Part shown: one piece after another, positions 27,175 through 37,362 of the stretch
How the letters are laid out: each line of letters opens with the position of its first letter
Position numbering within the stretch: position 1 is the stretch's first letter
NCBI GenBank assembly: GCA_028280065.1
Contig: JANQMN010000055.1
Location: 1-56,937 of the forward strand
Direction of reading: 5' to 3'
Length of the DNA stretch: 56,937 nt
Source: Hahella sp.
GTDB lineage: Bacteria > Pseudomonadota > Gammaproteobacteria > Pseudomonadales > Oleiphilaceae
Program-made: the position numbers and the translations under genes
The notes under the pieces: model-generated
The model's database searches: none
Told to the model about the DNA's origin: nothing
The model's input: only the letters and a program-made list of their open reading frames with translations

Positions 27175-28086
27175 TTATCCAGTGGCGGGCAACGCTTCTT
27201 CAATGCGCTTTCGCCGCCCTGACTGGCTAATCGCTACCCCGGTAAACACCAGCCCGATCGCCAACCATTGATAAAGGCCGATTTTCTCCGCCAGCATGAG
27301 CATGGATAAAAACAAAGTAAACACCGGCAATAAATTTGTATAGCCCGCTGTCGTGGTAGCTGAAAGCCGAGTCAGTGAATAGTTGTACAACCCGTAAGCG
27401 CCAATCGAAACCACCACGCCGAGATATCCGATGACGAGGAGCGTGCCGGGATTCCAAGTTTCCGGCCACTCTGCCATGGCAGCCAGTGGCGCAAAAAAGA
27501 ATACTCCGGTAAAGGTTTGTATGGCCGTTAAAACCACCACGGAATAGCGGCGAGCGAGATGTTTCACTAATAGTGTGTAACCAACGGCGCTGACCATTGC
27601 CATAAATTCCAGAAAATTGCCGAGCAAGGGATTAGGCGCTTGGCTGAAATCGGCCGCCGACAATGTCATCCACACAACCCCGGCAACTGCAACCAGGAAA
27701 CCGAGCCACTGCCTGACCGCGATTTGCTCACGCAAAAACAGAAAAGCGCCGACAGCGACCATCAGCGGCAACATGGAAGTCACCATGCCTGCCTGTCCGG
27801 CACTGGTATATTGCAAGGCTGCGGCTTCAAAAATAAAGTACAGGCAGGGTTCAAACAGCGCCATTCCCAACAGATACTTGGCATCCCCCTTTTGGTAACG
27901 GAAACCTTTACGCAGCCAGGGAATAAACAGCAAAAATACGAGGCTACCGGCAAGCATGCGAAGAAATATCACCACCATCGGAGACACTTCATTGACCGCC
28001 ACTTTCAGGGCGATAAATGAACTGCTCCAAATCAGCATGGCAGTTAGCACTGCCAGGTGGTAACGCAGGTCGGAATCTGGTGTCAC
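27175..28086 (-). CDS. DMT superfamily (EamA) transporter
   Basis: Ten hydrophobic helices in two EamA repeats (about residues 10-145 and 155-290) are visible, with the repeat motif around TSMLPLMVAVGAFLFLREQI and TNLLPVFTLFLSMLMLAEKI. Length 303 is standard. The start is a GTG at 28086. It follows ydbL by three bases and may be cotranscribed with the ydbH operon. Substrate unknown, generally metabolite export. Confidence 0.9.
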   Translation of the reverse strand: MTPDSDLRYHLAVLTAMLIWSSSFIALKVAVNEVSPMVVIFLRMLAGSLVFLLFIPWLRKGFRYQKGDAKYLLGMALFEPCLYFIFEAAALQYTSAGQAGMVTSMLPLMVAVGAFLFLREQIAVRQWLGFLVAVAGVVWMTLSAADFSQAPNPLLGNFLEFMAMVSAVGYTLLVKHLARRYSVVVLTAIQTFTGVFFFAPLAAMAEWPETWNPGTLLVIGYLGVVVSIGAYGLYNYSLTRLSATTTAGYTNLLPVFTLFLSMLMLAEKIGLYQWLAIGLVFTGVAISQSGRRKRIEEALPATG

Positions 28087-28089
28087 CGG

Positions 28090-28422
28090 TCAGCGGACTT
28101 CTTTTTTCAGTACCCAGGTGCCGTCTGTCAAACGCACATATTCAGTGGGTCCGGCTTTATCGATCAGTTTTTTGCCGGCCAGCTTACCGACAGTTTCAAC
28201 GCTGGTGCTGTTTTTCGCGGCAATCCGCTGATAAGCTTTCTGGCGCTTTTGATTGACACTGACAACCAGAGATTCGGCCTCGGCGCTGCGCTTTACAATT
28301 CCGAGATAGCCGTCCGGTTGTTCGCCGACAATTCCCTGCTCTTTTGCCGTGGTCAGATCGATTCCAAGGGCAAAACCACTAAGCAAAAACATCAGAATAA
28401 AAACTAGTGACTTCATTTTCAT
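28090..28422 (-). CDS. ydbL: YdbL family periplasmic protein (DUF1318)
   Basis: A signal peptide (FLLSGFALG) is followed by the DUF1318 pattern: AKEQGIVGEQPDGYLGIV and RIAAKNSTSVETVGKLAGKKLI. GGAGAAAGCGCA precedes the ATG. It is the third member of the ydbH-ynbE-ydbL set, in which YdbH and YnbE form an intermembrane bridge for phospholipid transport and YdbL modulates it. Confidence 0.92.
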   Translation of the reverse strand: MKMKSLVFILMFLLSGFALGIDLTTAKEQGIVGEQPDGYLGIVKRSAEAESLVVSVNQKRQKAYQRIAAKNSTSVETVGKLAGKKLIDKAGPTEYVRLTDGTWVLKKEVR

Positions 28423-28452
28423 TGCGCTTTCTCCGTCATCTATATCCTGTGA

Positions 28453-28650
28453 TTAAAATAAACCGTCTTCTTCGGCAAACAGATCTTCCAGGTCTCTCTC
28501 GACTTTCACCCGGATTTCATGCTCAATTTTAACATTGAGATTAATCGTAATCGGCTTATCCGGTACCGCCACTTCCACTGTGGGAGTGCATGCAGCCAGC
28601 CCCCCCAGCACCAAAATAATCAAACAGGATAACGTAAAATTCTTAACCAT
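28453..28650 (-). CDS. ynbE: YnbE family outer-membrane lipoprotein
   Basis: The 65-residue lipoprotein has a lipobox (GGLAAC, Cys21) and a beta-strand segment (PITINLNVKIEHEIRVKVE) matching YnbE, which caps the YdbH tube at the outer membrane. It lies between ydbH and ydbL in the standard order. Confidence 0.92.
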   Translation of the reverse strand: MVKNFTLSCLIILVLGGLAACTPTVEVAVPDKPITINLNVKIEHEIRVKVERDLEDLFAEEDGLF

Positions 28651-28730
28651 GTTAATTGCTCATCAGGTGTAAAAAACCAAAATCTTTACCCACTACTATA
28701 AGAGGCGAATTTGAACTCTAGCTGAATGCT

Positions 28731-31286
28731 CTAGCGGTTATAGGCCCGCTGAATCCGGCGTTCAATCTCCTGGGGCAAAGTTGCACTGCGCAACAGCTCG
28801 ATAATGTTACTTTCCACATTGAGGTTAAAGTCCACTTTCTTGCCCTTCTTAAACGCCGGGTTACTCCCCAATAGCCGGGTGTTGAGCTGAAGCTGTTCCC
28901 GATCATCAAAGTTAACGACCATGGATAGCGCATCATATTCGAAATTTTCCAAAATTTGCAGAACCTCGCCGAGTTGCGGATTGACCCCGGCAATGGATTG
29001 CCAATAGCTTTTGTCCCTGAGTTTTATATGGCCGGGCGACTGCGCAGCGCCCTGCCCATCTTCAACGATCACCTTGCCTTTGGCTATTCTCACCGGAAGG
29101 GTGCCGGAAATTCTGCCAGAGGCATCTATCTTTTCCGACTCTAACGCCACCAACTTCGCCAAGTCGAAGTTTTGGATTGTTATCGGCATACGAATATCTT
29201 CGTTGACACAATTAAGAGGAGAGGGTTCCGTCAATTGCGCCATGCCATCAAACAGTTCCATACTGGCCGATTGCAATTGCAAGTCACACCGCAGTTTATC
29301 GCCGAAGCCCAGTTTCCCTTCCAGGTTTGCCGCAATATTGGCAAGCGGAATACCGATATCCGCCTCTTTTATCCGCACCTGAAGAGGTTTTTGCAGCCGC
29401 AGGCTATCCAGGCCAAAATTCACATCCCCCTGTACATTGATCCCTTTCCAGAAACGTTCGCCTTGCTGCAGCCGCCAATCCCCAAGCTGGAACTGAGAAC
29501 GCCCATTTACCGAAAAAGCGGAATCCCAACCCAGGTTGATAAAGCTTGTGATGGCAAGTTCGCCCGGTTCGATCGTTATTTCACTGTCGCCAGGCAGCCA
29601 GGCCCCGAGCCACTCGCCGGAGGTAGGAGCACCTGCCCCGGCAAATGATATCCAGCCTTTGCTTTGGGATAGATCCATCTTGGCTTCAGTATTCAATCCC
29701 AAATCGAGAAACGATAAGACTCCCTTCTTTAATTCAACGGCTTCTTGACTGAATGTCCCGCTGCCGATCACTTCCAACGGCGCATCATGCACTTTTCCAC
29801 GTAACTCGGAGGTAAGGATAAGATCCGCGGCCAGCAAAGGCGCCGGTCCCTCCAGACCATTCAACTGCCAGTTCTCCAAATGCAAACTGCCCTCGGTGAA
29901 TGATCCGGCAAGAGCGGGTGCAATATCGCCATGCCACCCTTGCCAATCGAATGCCAATGGCTGGTTACTTCGTATGCGATGCTCCGCATGCAGCCAGCTG
30001 AATGCTGTATTAAACAGCATCTTTTGAGGTAAATTGCGTCCATCGCCCAATATTTCAGCGTCGATGCCGACACCGGTTTGCTCCCACACCGAACTCAGAT
30101 CGAGGAAGGCGAGGATGGAAAAGCTCGGCACTGACGCATCCACATCAAGGGATGTTGCGCGTAATGCGACCCTGCGTAAACAGGAGTAGATATCTACAGG
30201 CGTCCAACTTGCTCCGGCCTGGAAAGCCTGTTGATCGTAATTCGATTTTAGAGAGCAACGTAGCGGATCAGACAATTCCATCAGCCAGCTTCGGGGTAGG
30301 TAAGGAACCTTGGTTGTGCCGTCTACAAAACCGTTGACCTGTAAACTGGGAAGATGCAAAGAATCGACACTTTGATTCCCGTCTAACTCCAAGAGTTGTT
30401 CACTATTCAGGGATAACGAAATTGGCTTGGTGAGATGTAAATCGGCAGTATTTCTGACAACCGCCCGCCAGCGGCCAAAACCAAGCACGTCGGGAAGCTC
30501 TGCTTGTATAGTGCCGGACAGATTCAACTGATCAAATTGGTCTAAGGGAACAGGTGCGGCGAGTCGGTACATTTCAGCGTCTGCTAACAGCATTTCCCGC
30601 AGTTTCAAGCTGTAGCGCCCGGTAAGTTGCCACTGTCCCAGGCTATTCAGCTCAGCCGCCAGATTCATCCCGGAAACGCCTTGCTGAAGATTCACGGTCA
30701 GCCGCGCCGGCGCATCCCACTGAATCTGTCCCTGCAGCAGCGGAAATTGCAACGACTCCCGGGAAACCTGGGAAACTGCAGGCAGCAGGGTAACCTTCGC
30801 CTGCAGAACGTTTTCCTGCCGGGTTAGTTCCAAAGAAACCGGTGGAATCCGCGTGAAAGGCCCGACGACTTCCTGAACGGTGAGTTTTAGAAAGGGGATG
30901 CGTTGGGCGATATTGTTCAATAGTGCGGTTAACGCCACCGGTGCCGGTTCGACGCCGGACTTGTCTTGCACTGCGCCAATGGTAAGACGTTCAATGTTAG
31001 CCGAAAGAGATTTCTCGATTTCCCGGCAACAACGCCAGCTAATCTGAATACCTCGGGCGGTAAGCCGACGGGTTTCTGCTTCCAAGGTTATTTCCGTTAC
31101 ATACCAACCCTGAAAATCGGGCCGGCCGACATCGATGGAGCGAATTTCAACGCCGGCCGTCGCCGCCATTTTCGCCGCCAGCGGCGGCAACCAATTCGGC
31201 GCCGTCCACCAACTGGCGATTGCAACCAGCAAGACCGATAGCAACAGCGCTGCCAGGCTGCGCCGTAAATATTTTAGCCAAGCCAA
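28731..31286 (-). CDS. ydbH: YdbH family intermembrane lipid-transport protein
   Basis: The 851-residue protein has one N-terminal membrane anchor (about residues 8-28) and an elongated repetitive beta-rich periplasmic region, the AsmA-like architecture of YdbH; the conserved C-terminal part includes EVLQILENFEYDAL. YdbH is one of the redundant AsmA-like bridges that carry phospholipid to the outer membrane. The start is TTG at 31286, with AGGGTGG inside the upstream gene at good spacing. Confidence 0.9.
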   Translation of the reverse strand: MAWLKYLRRSLAALLLSVLLVAIASWWTAPNWLPPLAAKMAATAGVEIRSIDVGRPDFQGWYVTEITLEAETRRLTARGIQISWRCCREIEKSLSANIERLTIGAVQDKSGVEPAPVALTALLNNIAQRIPFLKLTVQEVVGPFTRIPPVSLELTRQENVLQAKVTLLPAVSQVSRESLQFPLLQGQIQWDAPARLTVNLQQGVSGMNLAAELNSLGQWQLTGRYSLKLREMLLADAEMYRLAAPVPLDQFDQLNLSGTIQAELPDVLGFGRWRAVVRNTADLHLTKPISLSLNSEQLLELDGNQSVDSLHLPSLQVNGFVDGTTKVPYLPRSWLMELSDPLRCSLKSNYDQQAFQAGASWTPVDIYSCLRRVALRATSLDVDASVPSFSILAFLDLSSVWEQTGVGIDAEILGDGRNLPQKMLFNTAFSWLHAEHRIRSNQPLAFDWQGWHGDIAPALAGSFTEGSLHLENWQLNGLEGPAPLLAADLILTSELRGKVHDAPLEVIGSGTFSQEAVELKKGVLSFLDLGLNTEAKMDLSQSKGWISFAGAGAPTSGEWLGAWLPGDSEITIEPGELAITSFINLGWDSAFSVNGRSQFQLGDWRLQQGERFWKGINVQGDVNFGLDSLRLQKPLQVRIKEADIGIPLANIAANLEGKLGFGDKLRCDLQLQSASMELFDGMAQLTEPSPLNCVNEDIRMPITIQNFDLAKLVALESEKIDASGRISGTLPVRIAKGKVIVEDGQGAAQSPGHIKLRDKSYWQSIAGVNPQLGEVLQILENFEYDALSMVVNFDDREQLQLNTRLLGSNPAFKKGKKVDFNLNVESNIIELLRSATLPQEIERRIQRAYNR

Positions 31287-31288
31287 CG

Positions 31289-32044
31289 TCAGCCACCCTT
31301 GTATTTATAAAACTGATAGGCAGTGCGGCCACTGCGACCGCCTCTTTGGGTAGCAAATTGTATGGCTTCGCGGTGCAGCTGATCGGGATCTCCGGTGAAT
31401 CCTTGAAAATAGTGGTCGATAATTCTCAAGTATTCCTTCTGGTTAAAGGGGTAGAAGGAAACCCACAAGCCAAACCGGTCTGACAGGGATATTTTTTCCT
31501 CGATACTCTCGCCATGATGAATCTCGGTACCGACCAGTTTGCTCTGCAGATTTTCATCCATATACTCAGGCAATAGATGCCGCCGGTTAGAAGTGGCGTA
31601 AACCAGGACATTTTCCGGAGGCAGTTCAATAGAGCCTTCCAGCACACTTTTCAAGGCCTTGTAGGTCTTCTCGCCGGCTTCAAACGAAAGATCGTCGCAA
31701 TACACAACGAAGCGATATTCGAGATCACGAATTTCATCGACAATTTCCGGCAGGTGGACCAAATCGTCTTTATCGACTTCGACAATACGCAACCCCTGCG
31801 CGAAGTAGGCATTGAGAAGGGCTTTGATCAGCGAGGACTTGCCGGTTCCCCGAGACCCCCAGAGCAAAACGTTGTTTGCCGGCAATCCTCGTAAAAACTT
31901 TTCCGTGTTGTGGACCAATGCCTGTTTCTGGTTATCCACACCCAGCAGGTCGTCCATGCGGATTGGATCAATGCGTTGCACAACACGCAATCTAGCCTTG
32001 TTTTGACGCCAAATTGCCGCAGGAACATTCTGCCAATCTATCAT
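31289..32044 (-). CDS. DUF815 family AAA-type ATP-binding protein
   Basis: The 251-residue protein shows a Walker A loop (GSRGTGKSS), a Walker B-like stretch (YRFVVYCDDLSF) and the sensor-like VYATSNRRHLLP, matching the DUF815 AAA+ family. Translation from ATG 32044 (MIDWQNVPAAIWRQ) is favoured over the frame beginning at 32086, which would overlap ubiX. The role is unknown; it lies between ubiX and ydbH with gaps of two to five bases, so cotranscription is likely. Confidence 0.88.
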   Translation of the reverse strand: MIDWQNVPAAIWRQNKARLRVVQRIDPIRMDDLLGVDNQKQALVHNTEKFLRGLPANNVLLWGSRGTGKSSLIKALLNAYFAQGLRIVEVDKDDLVHLPEIVDEIRDLEYRFVVYCDDLSFEAGEKTYKALKSVLEGSIELPPENVLVYATSNRRHLLPEYMDENLQSKLVGTEIHHGESIEEKISLSDRFGLWVSFYPFNQKEYLRIIDHYFQGFTGDPDQLHREAIQFATQRGGRSGRTAYQFYKYKGG

Positions 32045-32049
32045 CGTGA

Positions 32050-32718
32050 TTACCCGTTTTCCGGCGTTGAACCTTGTCTTCCCCATTTAGGCGTCAACTG
32101 CTGCTCGATACCTATGTGACTTAGGATTCTGGCAACGACGAAATCAATCATGTCGTCAATAGTCTTCGGTTTATGATAAAAGCCGGGGCTAGCCGGAAGA
32201 ATCACGACCCCCTGCTGTGAAAGTTTCAGCATATTTTCCAGATGCAAGGTGGAATACGGGGCTTCTCTCGGCACCAAAATCAACTGCTTGCGTTCCTTTA
32301 AGACCACATCGGCAGCCCGCTCAATCAAATTGTTACTGGCGCCGCAGGCGACTGCAGAAAGGGTCCCGGTACTACAGGGGCAAATTACCATGGTGCCCGG
32401 CGACCCGGACCCGGAGGCAACCGGCGACATCCAATCTTCCTTGCTGAATACATGCAATTGGCCCTCCCGCACTTGCAACTCTTCTGCCAGATACGCCTGC
32501 AACCGTGCCGCCTGTCCGGGCAACTTCAGGTCTGCTTCGGTCGCCGCCACGACATAGGCGGCTTTGGACACCATTAAATAGACCCGGACATCCGATTTCA
32601 GCAAGACCTGCAATAAACGATAGCCGTATTGAAAACCGGAAGCGCCGGTAATGGCCAGAGTAACCGTTCTGGCAGCTGGATCGCCTGAGTTAGCTGTATT
32701 AACCGTTTCGCTGGTCAT
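32050..32718 (-). CDS. ubiX: Flavin prenyltransferase UbiX
   Basis: UbiX makes prenylated FMN, the cofactor of UbiD decarboxylase in ubiquinone synthesis. The family motifs [42 protein letters not shown] and PASPGFYH are present. At 222 residues the length is normal. Its neighbour mpl is the same as in Pseudomonas, a conserved pairing. Confidence 0.96.
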   Translation of the reverse strand: MTSETVNTANSGDPAARTVTLAITGASGFQYGYRLLQVLLKSDVRVYLMVSKAAYVVAATEADLKLPGQAARLQAYLAEELQVREGQLHVFSKEDWMSPVASGSGSPGTMVICPCSTGTLSAVACGASNNLIERAADVVLKERKQLILVPREAPYSTLHLENMLKLSQQGVVILPASPGFYHKPKTIDDMIDFVVARILSHIGIEQQLTPKWGRQGSTPENG

Positions 32719-32730
32719 ATTTTTAGATCG

Positions 32731-34128
32731 TCATGCGTATTTTTGTCGAAGTTTTTCAGGTAAACCGGCAAAACCGCCATTGCTCATGAGTACCACATGC
32801 GCCGGCCCTTCGATCGACTCGATAAACCGTTCCAACTCTTGGGCGGATTCGAAACGCCTATGGGCTTCTCCTGCATTCGCAAGGGCTTCCTGCAACCAGT
32901 CATAGCTTTCAAAGTCCGCCCATAGGACTCTATCCGCCATGCGGGTAGAGTCTACCAGGGTGTGCTGATGAAAACCGAGTTTCATGGTGTTGGAGCGTGG
33001 TTCAATCACAGCATAAATGGTTTCTGTACCGACCCGGTGGCGCAGCCCCTCCAACGTGGTGGCAATCGCCGTGGGATGGTGGGCAAAATCGTCATAGATC
33101 CGGACATTGCCTTTCTCAGCCAGTTTTTCCATTCGACGTTTCACTCCGGGAAACTCCGAAAGATAGGGAATTGCATATTGCGGCTTGATCCCGATATGAC
33201 GGGCGGCCAACAAGGCTGCCAGGCCATTTTCGATATTGTGGCGTCCGGTCATGCACCACTCCACGATACCGGCCGACATGCCATCCAGGAAAACTTCAAA
33301 GCGGCTACCATCCTTGCTTAAGGGTTGCGCGGCAATATTTCCGGCTCCGGTTTCTTTCCGGCTCAGGGGCATGGTGGCGTCCGGATCGGCAGGCTCTTTA
33401 ATACTAAAGACCTTATGTTCGGACCACAGGCCGCGGCTTAGGGTCTGTTCAATCGCCGGGACGGCCTTTGGTGTAATAATTTCCCCCTGATTGGGGACGG
33501 TGCGGACAAGGTGATGAAACTGGGTTTGGATCGCCTCCACGTCCTTGAAGATATCGGCATGGTCAAACTCCAGGTTATTGATGATTAAGGTTCGCGGCCG
33601 GTAATGGACGAACTTGGACCGCTTATCAAAAAACGCCGTATCGTATTCGTCGGCTTCAATCACAAAAAATGCGGTATCGCCCAACCTGGCTGACGTCGCA
33701 AATCCATTGGAAACGCCGCCTATCAGGAAACCGGGCGCCAGGCCGGCCTGATCCAATACCCAGGCTAGCATACTGGTGGTGGTGGTTTTACCATGAGTAC
33801 CGCTGACCGCCAGCACCCAACGGTCCTTAAGCACCTGCTCAGCCAACCACTGAGGGCCACTGGTGTAAGGGACGCCTTTGTTGAGCACAAATTCCACGAT
33901 AGGGTTGCCACGGCTCATGGCATTGCCAATCACGACCATATCGGGCATTGGATCCAAATGCGAAGGTTCGTACCCCTCCCGCAACTGGATACCGTTGTTC
34001 AACAACTGGGTACTCATGGGCGGGTAAATATTTTGATCGGAACCGCTCACCCGATATCCCAATTCTTTGGCCAGAATCGCCAAACTACCCATGAATGTAC
34101 CGCAGATACCGAGAATGTGAATGTGCAT
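32731..34128 (-). CDS. mpl: UDP-MurNAc:L-Ala-gamma-D-Glu-meso-DAP ligase Mpl
   Basis: The 465-residue Mur-ligase relative recycles the murein tripeptide by joining it to UDP-MurNAc. Seen are the N-terminal Rossmann motif GICGTFMGSLAILAKELG (Mpl rather than MurC style), the ATP loop SGTHGKTTTTSMLAW, the conserved FEVDEYDTAFF-like EADEYDTAFF and the C-terminal YDDFAHHPTAI. GGTGGATTC precedes the ATG. Confidence 0.97.
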   Translation of the reverse strand: MHIHILGICGTFMGSLAILAKELGYRVSGSDQNIYPPMSTQLLNNGIQLREGYEPSHLDPMPDMVVIGNAMSRGNPIVEFVLNKGVPYTSGPQWLAEQVLKDRWVLAVSGTHGKTTTTSMLAWVLDQAGLAPGFLIGGVSNGFATSARLGDTAFFVIEADEYDTAFFDKRSKFVHYRPRTLIINNLEFDHADIFKDVEAIQTQFHHLVRTVPNQGEIITPKAVPAIEQTLSRGLWSEHKVFSIKEPADPDATMPLSRKETGAGNIAAQPLSKDGSRFEVFLDGMSAGIVEWCMTGRHNIENGLAALLAARHIGIKPQYAIPYLSEFPGVKRRMEKLAEKGNVRIYDDFAHHPTAIATTLEGLRHRVGTETIYAVIEPRSNTMKLGFHQHTLVDSTRMADRVLWADFESYDWLQEALANAGEAHRRFESAQELERFIESIEGPAHVVLMSNGGFAGLPEKLRQKYA

Positions 34129-34345
34129 GAATCCACCATCGACAAGAGTGACTTTAACCGTAAAGCAAAACAGTTAATAGTTTACCTAAGCAAGTATCAA
34201 TATGTTTTTGAATTATATTTAACTTTAGCCTTGATCCCGAAATAAAAAAGCGAAGTATTCAGGATTTCACCGGGGATGAGATGCGAGAAGAATCAATAAG
34301 GCGGGAAGGAGTGGTCAGCCGCGACCACTCCACTGAGGATTAGGG

Positions 34346-34996
34346 TTACTCTCCTTTGTACAGAATGCCGTTCACAAGCAACTTTAGAGAATTGGCAATC
34401 ACTGTTTCATCCAAATGCGTCTCGTCACTGGGAAAAGTTCCGTCGGCGCAACGATACATGCCGTCAATCCACAAACTGGCAATGCCGTGCACCATAGACC
34501 AGGCGCCGTTTGCCAAAATGCGTGCATCGTCCTGAACGAAATGTTTGCGGTTAATGCCTTCCTGAATGACAGTCAAAATCATGGCAAAGGCTCTTTGCCC
34601 CGCCTCGACCAACTCCGGGAATTCCATAGGGGATTCCAATACCGGGCCGAACATCAGTTTATAAAGCTCCGGGTTCGCCCGCGCGAAGTCGATATACGCC
34701 AAGCCGATATCGATGAACTTCTGAGCATCATCTTCCGCAGCATCCACGGCCGCCTGGGTGACTTCGGTCAGTTGCCGGTGGCCATGCGCCGCCAGCGCGG
34801 CTAAAAGCGCATTTTTATCGGGAAAATGCCGATAGGGAGCTGTCTGGGATACGCCGATATCGCGGGCTAGGGCGCGAAGACTGATTTTGTCAGGGCCAAC
34901 TTGCTTGAGATGTTCTAAAGCCTGTTTGAGTAATTCTCGTCGCAAATTACCGTGATGGTAGGATTGTGTGGCTTCTGCTAACGCTGAGTTAGTCAA
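34346..34996 (-). CDS. TetR/AcrR family transcriptional regulator
   Basis: An N-terminal helix-turn-helix (about residues 17-63; ISLRALARDIGVSQTAPYRHFPDKNALL) and a C-terminal ligand domain of the WHG type (HGIASLWIDGMY, residues about 165-180) are visible in 216 residues. The regulator is alone, with no divergently read partner other than the distant beta-propeller gene; targets unknown. Confidence 0.93.
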   Translation of the reverse strand: MTNSALAEATQSYHHGNLRRELLKQALEHLKQVGPDKISLRALARDIGVSQTAPYRHFPDKNALLAALAAHGHRQLTEVTQAAVDAAEDDAQKFIDIGLAYIDFARANPELYKLMFGPVLESPMEFPELVEAGQRAFAMILTVIQEGINRKHFVQDDARILANGAWSMVHGIASLWIDGMYRCADGTFPSDETHLDETVIANSLKLLVNGILYKGE

Positions 34997-35145
34997 ATTC
35001 TTACCCTCTGATACTGCTTTTTACGGCCAGTCGTGAAGACCAAATGCATCACACCTTTTTCAGATCGTTAAACCTGTAGGGAATGATAATAGTTACCTGC
35101 AGTATACACCACCATGTTTACAATGAAAACTTTACTCTACAGACG

Positions 35146-35170
35146 AAAAAAAGCCGGCATGGCACCGGCA
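35146..35170 (-). terminator. Rho-independent terminator of the beta-propeller gene
   Basis: On the minus strand GCCGG, a seven-base loop and CCGGC are followed by seven T's, 40 bases past the stop at 35209. Confidence 0.8.
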
Positions 35171-35208
35171 AACCGCTTGACGGGTAGTCAAAGGGAGGGT
35201 AAATCAGC

Positions 35209-37362
35209 TCACCAAGTATGCTTCTCGGCAGCAGAATTGCTTACGAATATTATTTCTTCGCCATCAATGACAATGCGTTGGTAGTAAGAGTAAGGCTGCT
35301 CCAAAGTAACGGTCTTCACTCGAGGCGTGGCCAATCCCCGGTTTACTTTGTCAATATCCAGCAGCATCAGGTAGTTTTGCTCCATGGGCACGATGTCCGC
35401 CACTAACCGATCATTGTCGGCATCGGTATTCGGCAAAGGTTCCGCGCCATCGCCAATCCCGCCATCGGGTTCAACAGGGATCGGCTGATCACCCAAATCG
35501 GGAAGCGGTCCGGCTCCGTCGCCAATTCCGCCGTCCGGTTCAACAGGCATGGGCATGTCGGTAGAATTGTTGGTCACGGTTGCATCGCCGGTTCCGGTTT
35601 CATCAACTTCTTCCGGAGCGACAACGCCATCATCGACCCAAACTTGCGGATACACCGTGAAAGGAAACGCTGCCTTTGCCCATTGCACATCGCCATCGGT
35701 AACAGCCGCGAATGCGTGATGGTCATAGCTTAGCGTCGTCCATGCGCCAAGATAACTTGGGAACGTCTCCTGGGTGATCAGGCTCGGCTGGGTAATATCT
35801 GAAATATCAAACAGATTGACCTGCAGCTCGCGAGGCCACTGGCCATTGTGACCAACACCCAAGAGCAGATCACCGGAAATCGGGTGCAGGTATTCCGAGA
35901 CTCCCGGTAACTCCAACTCGCCTGCAATAAAGGGTGCGCCCGGATTGCTGATATCGATGGCATAGAGCGGATCGATCTGTTCGAAGGTCACGACAAATGC
36001 CGTATCGTCGAAAAACCGCACGGCAAATACATCTTCTCCCGGCTTACCGATGGTTTGCGGTTGACTATCGTTCGGCAGTTGAGCGACCACCGAAAGCACA
36101 TTCTCCTCGCTAGCATCCTCCCGAAGAACGGTAAATCGATGGTCAAAATCGCCGTCCTTCCAGGTTGTGGAGAGGGCAAATAAGTCACCGTTCTGCGCAT
36201 AGAGATGGAAACTATACTCACCGCCCCTGACATAACCGGGAACCTTGCCGGTACCCCGATAGGCAGTACCCGAATCATCCAAAGCAAACTTATGGATTAA
36301 CGTCCCATCTTCAGCGTAGTCGGTCAGATACAGGCTATCTGTGGAGATGAAGAACGCCTGGGCAAAAGATGTTGTGCAGGTCGAGTGTATGTCGCTGGTA
36401 TCGTCCAGATTCACTGTGGTAATGGTGAGGATCTGGGGCGTGCCATAGAATTCCGTATCGTTTTCCAAAACCAGGCAGTCGCTGGCATCCACTAAAGCTA
36501 CTTCTTCACCTTTATTCAGCCGATAGCCCGGCAAAATATCGGTAGCGGTTAAAGCGTCAATGGCAGGAAATTCGCCTTCCTCATTTCTATCTTCCATAGG
36601 ATAGACGTCAAAATAGGGTAAAAATCCGGTCACTAAAATCAGCCGGTTTTCTATCATTCTGCTTGCCAGCAAACTGCCTTCAAGTTCGAGCGTTTCACTG
36701 ATTTCAGGATTCTGCGGCAAGCCACTGACCAAGCTAATAGTAGTGGTGGACGCGGTGGGTCCCGGCCAGATCTCAGCAAAAGCATAATAAGAGTGTTCAG
36801 TGGAGACAGCGACAATCTGCTTCTCACCAGCAGGTTCCCGAAGGTACATACCAACCAGACTGGACTCGCCAAGATCAACGGAATTTACGACTTCCGGTTC
36901 CTCCGGTTCAGTATCAATGACGCTCAAGCGATTATACCATCGCCAATCTTCTTCATAGCCGGTTTGATAGGCATATAGGTAGCGACCATCATATTTGACA
37001 TAGTCACTTTCATCGACATCATCCAAAATTGTATTGGTGCCGGAGGTGTCGGAGTCCAAGGACTCGCCGGCATCCGGTGCCGCCGGGGCATCCACGGTAC
37101 GCACAGTCTCATTAAACAGGCCATCGAACTCGGTACTCCCGGTATCGAAGTTCTTCTTCAACAAGTCCTTATACTGTTCGACGAAGGATTCAGTAGAGGT
37201 AGGAGTGGTCAATACTTGCGCATTATTGTCCACAGGTGGCGGCGACTCAGTCCCTCCGGTGCCACTATTCGAGCTGCCGCCGCAGCCGGTTAAACCGGTA
37301 ACCCCAACCAGGCAGCCAATCACCAGGGATGATCGCCAGCCTTTGCTTTTTAAAGTATTCAT
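35209..37362 (-). CDS. Beta-propeller domain lipoprotein
   Basis: The start at 37362 follows a strong GGAGG and gives a lipoprotein signal (VGVTGLTGC, Cys about 24). The 717-residue product matches the secreted beta-propeller family distantly related to WD40 repeats: a DDVDESDYVKYDGRYLYA opening, repeated blade strands (e.g. FFDDTAFVVTFEQIDPLYAIDIS) and GQWPRELQVNLFDISD. A low-complexity insert with two near-identical 23-residue repeats rich in Pro, Asp and Gly lies near residues 625-670. The role is unknown; the protein is likely tethered in the envelope. Confidence 0.85.
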   Translation of the reverse strand: MNTLKSKGWRSSLVIGCLVGVTGLTGCGGSSNSGTGGTESPPPVDNNAQVLTTPTSTESFVEQYKDLLKKNFDTGSTEFDGLFNETVRTVDAPAAPDAGESLDSDTSGTNTILDDVDESDYVKYDGRYLYAYQTGYEEDWRWYNRLSVIDTEPEEPEVVNSVDLGESSLVGMYLREPAGEKQIVAVSTEHSYYAFAEIWPGPTASTTTISLVSGLPQNPEISETLELEGSLLASRMIENRLILVTGFLPYFDVYPMEDRNEEGEFPAIDALTATDILPGYRLNKGEEVALVDASDCLVLENDTEFYGTPQILTITTVNLDDTSDIHSTCTTSFAQAFFISTDSLYLTDYAEDGTLIHKFALDDSGTAYRGTGKVPGYVRGGEYSFHLYAQNGDLFALSTTWKDGDFDHRFTVLREDASEENVLSVVAQLPNDSQPQTIGKPGEDVFAVRFFDDTAFVVTFEQIDPLYAIDISNPGAPFIAGELELPGVSEYLHPISGDLLLGVGHNGQWPRELQVNLFDISDITQPSLITQETFPSYLGAWTTLSYDHHAFAAVTDGDVQWAKAAFPFTVYPQVWVDDGVVAPEEVDETGTGDATVTNNSTDMPMPVEPDGGIGDGAGPLPDLGDQPIPVEPDGGIGDGAEPLPNTDADNDRLVADIVPMEQNYLMLLDIDKVNRGLATPRVKTVTLEQPYSYYQRIVIDGEEIIFVSNSAAEKHTW
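35444..35548 (-). repeat. Two 36-base direct repeats inside the beta-propeller gene
   Basis: Units at 35444-35479 and 35513-35548 differ at only a few bases, in a 69-base period that encodes the VEPDGGIGDGA(G/E)PLP repeats. It looks like a recent in-frame duplication. Confidence 0.85.
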
